Part shown: positions 59,956-64,000 of the stretch, in pieces
Layout of the letters: each line of letters begins with the position of its first letter
Position numbering within the stretch: the stretch's first letter is position 1
NCBI RefSeq assembly: GCF_021555175.1
Contig: NZ_JAKGRW010000011.1
Location: forward strand, 1 to 64,000
Source: Nocardioides alcanivorans
GTDB taxonomy: Bacteria; Actinomycetota; Actinomycetes; Propionibacteriales; Nocardioidaceae
DNA length: 64,000 nt
Reading direction: 5' to 3'
Position numbers and translations under genes: made by a program
The notes under the pieces: model-generated
Seen by the model: the letters and a program-made list of their open reading frames with translations, nothing else
Told to the model about the DNA's origin: nothing
The model's database searches: none

Positions 59956-59985
59956 ACATTCATCACCCCTATCGACGGAGGCGCT

Positions 59986-61281
59986 GTGCGACCGCATGTG
60001 GAACTCATCCAGGAAGACGACTACGTCTGGCACGGTGCCGAACTGCCGGGCGGCGAGGGCCGGGCCAGCGAACGGCGGCTGTCGGTCGACGAGGAGGACG
60101 GTTCGTCCTCGTTGCGCGTCGACTTCCACACCGAGTGGGGCCGCGGCCCGGGCATCCATCACGCCAACAGCGAGTACTACGTGCTCGACGGCGAGATCGA
60201 CTACGGCGGCCGGAAGATCGGCAAGGGCGGCTACCTGTACGCCCCCAAAGGGGTGCCCAACGACTACCTGAAGGTCGCCGAGGGCACGAAGCTGCTGCAC
60301 TACCGCGAGTACGGCGATGCCGGCTTCGACCCGGTCGACTCGTTGGGGTCCGCCCAACGCTGGGCCGATGCCCGTGAGGACGTCATCGTCATCGACTCCG
60401 AGGCGATGAACTGGGATGCGGTGCCCAACCCGGGGCCGATGCCCGGTCTCTTCATCAAGTACCTGCACGTGGACCCGGTGACCGGCTTCTACACCCGGCT
60501 CGTGCACGCCCAGGAGGGCTGGTCGGACCACCGCCTGGCCCATCACCCGTGCTACGAGGAGGCCTACACCGTCCAGGGGCACATGGAGTACAACTTCGGC
60601 ACCCTCGACCTGGGCACCTACTTCTTCCGCCCCGCGCGGGTGAAGCACGGCCACTTCACCACGATGGAGGGCGGCGCCACCTGGCTGCTGCGCTCCGACG
60701 GCGAGCTGAAGAACTGGTACACCCAGAACGAGTGGGTGCGCTGGGGTGGCGACGGCGTCAACTATGGCGGCCCGCAAGGTCTCGACGAGTCGGTGCACCC
60801 CGCCGTCCGGCACTCGCACTCCACCCACGACATGGCCGAGCCGTGGCGAACCGAGGAGGATCTTCGCCAGCTCACCGCCTCGTGGCAGTTCCAGATCGAC
60901 CAAGGACACCAGAACACCCCGATCAAGCATCAGGGCACCGGTGCCGACCCCTCGATCATCGCGATGATGAAGGCGATGGACGCGGCCAACCTGCAGGGCG
61001 GTCATGGTGGGGAGCACGACCACTCGCACGATCACGACCACTCGCACGACCATGACCACGCACACGAGGAGGCGGCGACGCCCGAGCGCGAGGTCATCCG
61101 TCTCGATTGGGGTTGGTCGGGGCGCGACGTCGAGGACCCGGAGGAGCGCACCGCGGAGGACTCCCACAACTGGGGCCGCCTGATCAACTGGAAGGACGGC
61201 GACCCCATCCCCGCCCCGATCATCTCGAGTCTGCCCGTCCGCAGCCGCTCGCGCGGCCGCTGGGACGGCGACGGAATGTGA
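59986..61281 (+). CDS. Double-cupin protein with histidine-rich metal-binding segment
   Basis: 431 residues; GTG 59986 with GGAGG four bases upstream. First cupin half: GPGIHHANSEYYVLDGEIDYG and LYAPKGVPNDYL; second: DHRLAHHPCYEEAYTVQGHMEY and FFRPARVKHGHFTT, with His/Glu residues placed as metal ligands. Around residues 345-365 there is a run of alternating His and Asp (HDHSHDHDHSHDHDH) of the kind seen in metal chaperones. Function unknown: a metal-dependent dioxygenase or a carrier for Mg, Ni or Zn are options. Metal released from a tetrapyrrole would be a reason for the His tract (speculative). Confidence 0.72.
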   Translation: MRPHVELIQEDDYVWHGAELPGGEGRASERRLSVDEEDGSSSLRVDFHTEWGRGPGIHHANSEYYVLDGEIDYGGRKIGKGGYLYAPKGVPNDYLKVAEGTKLLHYREYGDAGFDPVDSLGSAQRWADAREDVIVIDSEAMNWDAVPNPGPMPGLFIKYLHVDPVTGFYTRLVHAQEGWSDHRLAHHPCYEEAYTVQGHMEYNFGTLDLGTYFFRPARVKHGHFTTMEGGATWLLRSDGELKNWYTQNEWVRWGGDGVNYGGPQGLDESVHPAVRHSHSTHDMAEPWRTEEDLRQLTASWQFQIDQGHQNTPIKHQGTGADPSIIAMMKAMDAANLQGGHGGEHDHSHDHDHSHDHDHAHEEAATPEREVIRLDWGWSGRDVEDPEERTAEDSHNWGRLINWKDGDPIPAPIISSLPVRSRSRGRWDGDGM

Positions 61282-61295
61282 TCGGGCGTCCCTGA

Positions 61296-62075
61296 GTGTC
61301 TTCTCCCCTGCTCACGGGTGCAGCGCATGCGGCGGCCGAGGTCACCTCGGCCGCCGCCGGCGAACCCACGCACGGACTGTCAATGTTCACCGTGGCGGTC
61401 GTGCTGCACATCGTCCTCTTCGTCTACTGGCTCGGCGGCGACCTCGGCGTCTACTACTCGAGCCGCTTCATCATCAAGCCCGAGCTGCAGCCCGAGACCC
61501 GGGCGATCGCCGCCAAGATCATGGTCGGCTGCGACATGGCACCGCGCTTCTCCCTCATCCTCTTCGGGGCGAGCGGGGTCACGCTCATGTACTACGGCCC
61601 GCTGGGTGACAAGTTCTTCTTCACCTGGTGGATGCTGGCCCTGGTCTGGATCGCGACCCTCGCCTGGGCCCTTCTCTCCCTCCAGGAGGCGCGCAGCGGC
61701 GGCACGCCGTCGCACGGCTTCTACCACCGCGCCGACCTGGCCATCCGCTACCTCGCCGCGTTCGCCCTCGTCGGGTTCGGCGCCTACGCGATCATCGTCT
61801 CCGAGCCGTTCGGCGTGGACACCAATCCGAAGTGGCTCGGCGGCAAGGTCGCGGCGTACGGCGCGACGATCTTCTGCGGCATCATGATCCGCCGCGCCCT
61901 CAAGCCCTTCGGCCCGACCTTCGGCGCCCTGATGACGACCGGCTCCACCCCTGAGGTCGAGGACGGCATCGTCGGCTCGATCCGCCGCAGCGAACCCTGG
62001 GTCTACGCCATCTGGTTCCTCGTCCTCCTGGCCGCGGTCCTCGGCGTCGTCAAACCGGGCCAACTCGCTTTCTGA
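61296..62075 (+). CDS. Integral membrane protein (CopD-like / DUF-type)
   Basis: 259 residues from a GTG at 61296; an ATG at 61383 (MFTVAVVLHIVLFVYWLGGDLG) is a good alternative. Six or so helices: TVAVVLHIVLFVYWLGGDLG, FSLILFGASGVTLMYYG, WWMLALVWIATLAWALLSL, YLAAFALVGFGAYAIIVS, YGATIFCGIMIRRAL and YAIWFLVLLAAVLGVV. LHIVLFVYWLGGDLGVYYSS resembles membrane proteins of the CopD/DUF2269 kind with a conserved His in helix 1 that may bind haem or metal. Pairs with the His-rich cupin. Confidence 0.68.
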   Translation: MSSPLLTGAAHAAAEVTSAAAGEPTHGLSMFTVAVVLHIVLFVYWLGGDLGVYYSSRFIIKPELQPETRAIAAKIMVGCDMAPRFSLILFGASGVTLMYYGPLGDKFFFTWWMLALVWIATLAWALLSLQEARSGGTPSHGFYHRADLAIRYLAAFALVGFGAYAIIVSEPFGVDTNPKWLGGKVAAYGATIFCGIMIRRALKPFGPTFGALMTTGSTPEVEDGIVGSIRRSEPWVYAIWFLVLLAAVLGVVKPGQLAF

Positions 62076-62090
62076 CCGGGGCGAAGCGCG

Positions 62091-62151
62091 GTAGTCCCGG
62101 ACAAACTTGTAGTGAAATCGACGAAAGCGCTACAAATTCGTCCGGGACTAC
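62091..62151. repeat. Inverted-repeat element, copy A, left of nuclease-like gene
   Basis: Arms of 22 bases (62091-62112, beginning GTAGTCCCGGACAAACTTG; 62130-62151) with two mismatches, loop of 17 bases. Copy B is on the other side of the next gene. Confidence 0.92.
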
Positions 62152-62227
62152 CCGCCTTTGACCGGCGGACCGCGGAGCCTGTGGAGAACCGGAGCGAAGT
62201 GTCGGTCCGGCCGTCCAGCATGGCGGC

Positions 62228-63304
62228 ATGGAGACAACGCGGCCCTGGAACGACGGCGCGCTGGTCTGCGACCTTCCCGGCGGGGTCCGGCCAGGCCTGG
62301 TGTTGCCGACGCGCGCTGATCCACACGGTCAGGCAGGCCCGACCCCGGGGCAGGTCCGCGGCCCCAACTGGCGGCGTACGACGTGGGGCCGGTTCGTGCC
62401 GGCAGACACCTCGATCGACAGTCCGGAACAACGCATCCTCGAGGCGAGCATGGTGCTTCCGTTCGCTGGCTGCGTCAGCGGGTGGTCAGCCCTGCGCTGG
62501 GTCGGCGGATTCTGGTTCACCGGCACCCGCGCCGATGGATCCCACCTGCCCGTGCAACTGCACACCGGTGACCACAACATTCGCGAACAGACCGGCTTCA
62601 CGGTGAGCGAGGAACGCATCAGCTTCCTCGACATGCGCGTCGTCGACGGGGTACCTGTCGCGTCTCCCGCTTTCGCCGCAGCCTTCGAGATGCGCTACGC
62701 ACCCCACCCACGCGAAGCGCAGGTCGTCTTCGAGATGGCCGCCTACAACGACCTCGTCTCGAAGGCAGAACTTGCTGACCTCCTCGTGATGCTGAACGGC
62801 TGGACCGGCATCCCCCAAGCGCGCGCAACGCTCCCGCATCTCGACGAGAACCACTGGTCACCCCAGGAGGTCCGCCTGCACCAGATCTGGTGCCACGACG
62901 CCGACCTTCCGCCCATGCTGGCCAATCACCCGATCTTCGACCGCGCCGGCAACCACATCGCCACCCCTGACCTCCTCGACGAGGAGGCAGGACTCGTCGT
63001 CGAATACCACGGTGCGCACCACCTGGACCTGCACCAGCACCGGAGCGATCGGAACCGCGAAGAGCGCATCCGCCATGTCGGTCTCGAATACCTGAGTACT
63101 GCCGCAGGCGACAGCCACGACGTCCCCACCCTCGTCGGACGCTTCCGTCGATCCCGGGCACGCGCCCGCTTCGCCGCCCCCGCCGAACGGGCCTGGAGCA
63201 CCCACCTTCCCCACTGGTGGGTCCCCACCTTCACCGTCGACCAGCGCCGAGAGCTTCGGGGCAGCAGCCACGAGTCCTGGCTCGCGCTACGTCGTACCGC
63301 CTGA
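62228..63304 (+). CDS. Nuclease-like protein of the DUF559/Vsr type
   Basis: 358 residues, ATG 62228. N-terminal part has WSALRWVGGFWFTG as in AbiEi/DUF559 proteins; middle helices follow; the C-terminal third has PDLLDEEAGLVVEYHGAHHL, then RSDRNREERIRHVGLEYLST, which parallels LDLSYPLLKIAVEYDGKEFH in the gene at 53.8 kb. The D..VVEYHG pattern suggests a PD-(D/E)xK nuclease core. It sits between two copies of a 61-65-base inverted repeat and has no regulon motif, so it is probably an independent unit beyond the right end of the regulon. Confidence 0.68.
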   Translation: METTRPWNDGALVCDLPGGVRPGLVLPTRADPHGQAGPTPGQVRGPNWRRTTWGRFVPADTSIDSPEQRILEASMVLPFAGCVSGWSALRWVGGFWFTGTRADGSHLPVQLHTGDHNIREQTGFTVSEERISFLDMRVVDGVPVASPAFAAAFEMRYAPHPREAQVVFEMAAYNDLVSKAELADLLVMLNGWTGIPQARATLPHLDENHWSPQEVRLHQIWCHDADLPPMLANHPIFDRAGNHIATPDLLDEEAGLVVEYHGAHHLDLHQHRSDRNREERIRHVGLEYLSTAAGDSHDVPTLVGRFRRSRARARFAAPAERAWSTHLPHWWVPTFTVDQRRELRGSSHESWLALRRTA

Positions 63305-63325
63305 GGCCCCAGGGTTCACGACCAG

Positions 63326-63390
63326 GGATAGTCCCGGACAAACTTGTAGTGAGATCGGCGATTTCCCTACAAGTTTGTCCGGGACTATCC
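63326..63390. repeat. Inverted-repeat element, copy B, right of nuclease-like gene
   Basis: Perfect 24-base arms (63326-63349 and 63367-63390) around a 17-base loop; inner 21 bases start TAGTCCCGGACAAACTTG as in copy A. Could also act as a terminator for the convergent genes around it. Confidence 0.95.
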
Positions 63391-63420
63391 CGCCGGGGGC
63401 GGGGCCGCGCCGGCTGTTGC

Positions 63421-64000
63421 TCAGACGTCGGTGGGCATCACGTTGGTGCCGGACTTCATCCGTTCCCGGAAGGAGCCGGTGGGCCACTCACGATCGACCA
63501 GCTTCTCCATGAAGCCGCGCAGGGTCCGGGTGCCGTACGCCGGGGCGACGTGGTCAACGACCGACCAGTACTTCGCGGCCTCCAGGTAGTAGGCGACCGG
63601 CTTGAGCTGCTTGCTGACCTTGCCCAGGCGGGTGAGGCGGGCGATCTTCCGGTCCCACGACGCCATGGTGACGACCTCCCAGTCGGGGGTGCGGCCGTTG
63701 AGCTCGAACATCATCCGACCGGCGTCCTTGAGGGTCACCACGTTGTCCTCGACCCAGGGGCCACCGACGGGGAGCACCCTGCCGAGTGCGTCGTCACAGA
63801 GCACCTGGTTGGTGATGAACTCCGCCAGGTCCTCCCGGGCGATCGGGTTGACCACGTTGTATTCGCCGTGGTCGAAGATCCGGTACTTCAGGCCGTTCTT
63901 GACGTCACCGAAGGTCATCGACAGGTAGGGGTAGTAGGCGGTGGGGCGGATGATCGTCCAGGGCAGCGCACCGTGGTGCTGGCCGATCAGTTCACCCTCG
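63421..64000 (-). CDS. Atypical SDR resembling divinyl chlorophyllide 8-vinyl reductase (DVR), N-terminus cut by window edge
   Basis: At least 192 residues; the frame is open to the window end (LIGQHHGALPWTIIRPTAYYP upstream of the internal Met at 63918). Compared from memory with DVR: WTIIRPTAYYPYLS (plant STIVRPTAFFKSL), NVVNPIAREDLAEFI (plant CKPISEQDLAAFI), VLCDDALGRVLPVGGP (plant VLSEDKINQVLPIGGP), and YYLEAAKYWSVVD..APAYGTRTLRGFMEKLV (plant YYAAESMLVLD..TPSYGKDTLEDFFAKVI). The cofactor loop lies outside the window. Reduction of a vinyl group on a tetrapyrrole would suit the pathway proposed here, but the gene has no visible regulon motif in the window. Confidence 0.65.
   Translation of the reverse strand, partial: EGELIGQHHGALPWTIIRPTAYYPYLSMTFGDVKNGLKYRIFDHGEYNVVNPIAREDLAEFITNQVLCDDALGRVLPVGGPWVEDNVVTLKDAGRMMFELNGRTPDWEVVTMASWDRKIARLTRLGKVSKQLKPVAYYLEAAKYWSVVDHVAPAYGTRTLRGFMEKLVDREWPTGSFRERMKSGTNVMPTDV

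Overview
The window is very GC-rich, uses many GTG starts, packs genes into operons with ATGA/GTGA overlaps, and carries a class E sortase, LPxTG proteins and a DUF222/HNH (13E12-type) nuclease. This points to a Gram-positive actinobacterium, most likely of the Nocardioides group (inferred from style and family content; no rRNA is present). About 25 genes are broken by single-base losses, mostly in G or C runs, and read through perfectly once one base is restored. I treat these as probable assembly errors, annotate each as one gene and note the break.

Layout. 1-2.2 kb: end of a P1-type peptidase, then an ECF sigma factor with a membrane-anchored partner. 2.3-6.85 kb: a flavin monooxygenase-TetR-hydrolase operon divergent from two SDR genes. 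6.8-16.15 kb: catabolic block with a KstD-like flavoprotein, CoA-transferase, cyclase-type hydrolase, MmgE/PrpD protein, hydantoinase/imidase, VOC protein, MDR reductase and SDR. 16.2-18.6 kb: an HNH nuclease bracketed by short repeats. 18.7-24.3 kb: secreted repeat protein, CitE-like lyase operon, and a red-chlorophyll-catabolite-reductase (RCCR)-like gene with an epimerase-like gene. 24.3-34.2 kb: LivHMG-fused ABC importer, two LPxTG surface proteins, a large membrane-anchored surface protein, class E sortase and its small partner. 34.8-41.9 kb: one operon (RCCR-like, chlorophyllase-like hydrolase, Rieske oxygenase, second RCCR-like, beta-barrel-like protein, SDR, membrane protein, maleate-isomerase family). 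42.0-49.7 kb: a two-component flavin monooxygenase operon with two aldehyde dehydrogenases. 49.8-62.1 kb: GntR regulator, double nitrilase, MFS exporter, DUF559 nuclease bracketed by repeats, CoA-transferase/isochorismatase/cupin operon, HMG-CoA-lyase-like and acyl-CoA ligase, His-rich cupin and a membrane protein. 62.1-63.4 kb: another nuclease-like gene bracketed by identical-type inverted repeats. At the right edge is part of a divinyl-chlorophyllide-reductase-like SDR.

How it works together (inference). Twelve copies of an AT-rich motif, ATC(A/G)TATAT with at most one mismatch, sit in the promoter gaps between 8.2 and 60 kb, including two beside the gntR gene. Nearly every catabolic, transport and surface gene is downstream of one, so the region looks like a single regulon. 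The enzymes suggest uptake and breakdown of a tetrapyrrole such as a chlorophyll or bilin breakdown product: de-esterification (chlorophyllase-like), ring opening (Rieske enzyme), bilin-type reduction (RCCR-like proteins), then hydrolysis of maleimide-like end rings (imidase, maleamate-amidase-type isochorismatase, nitrilase), maleate isomerase, CoA transfer and C-C lyases. The substrate is not proven by sequence alone.
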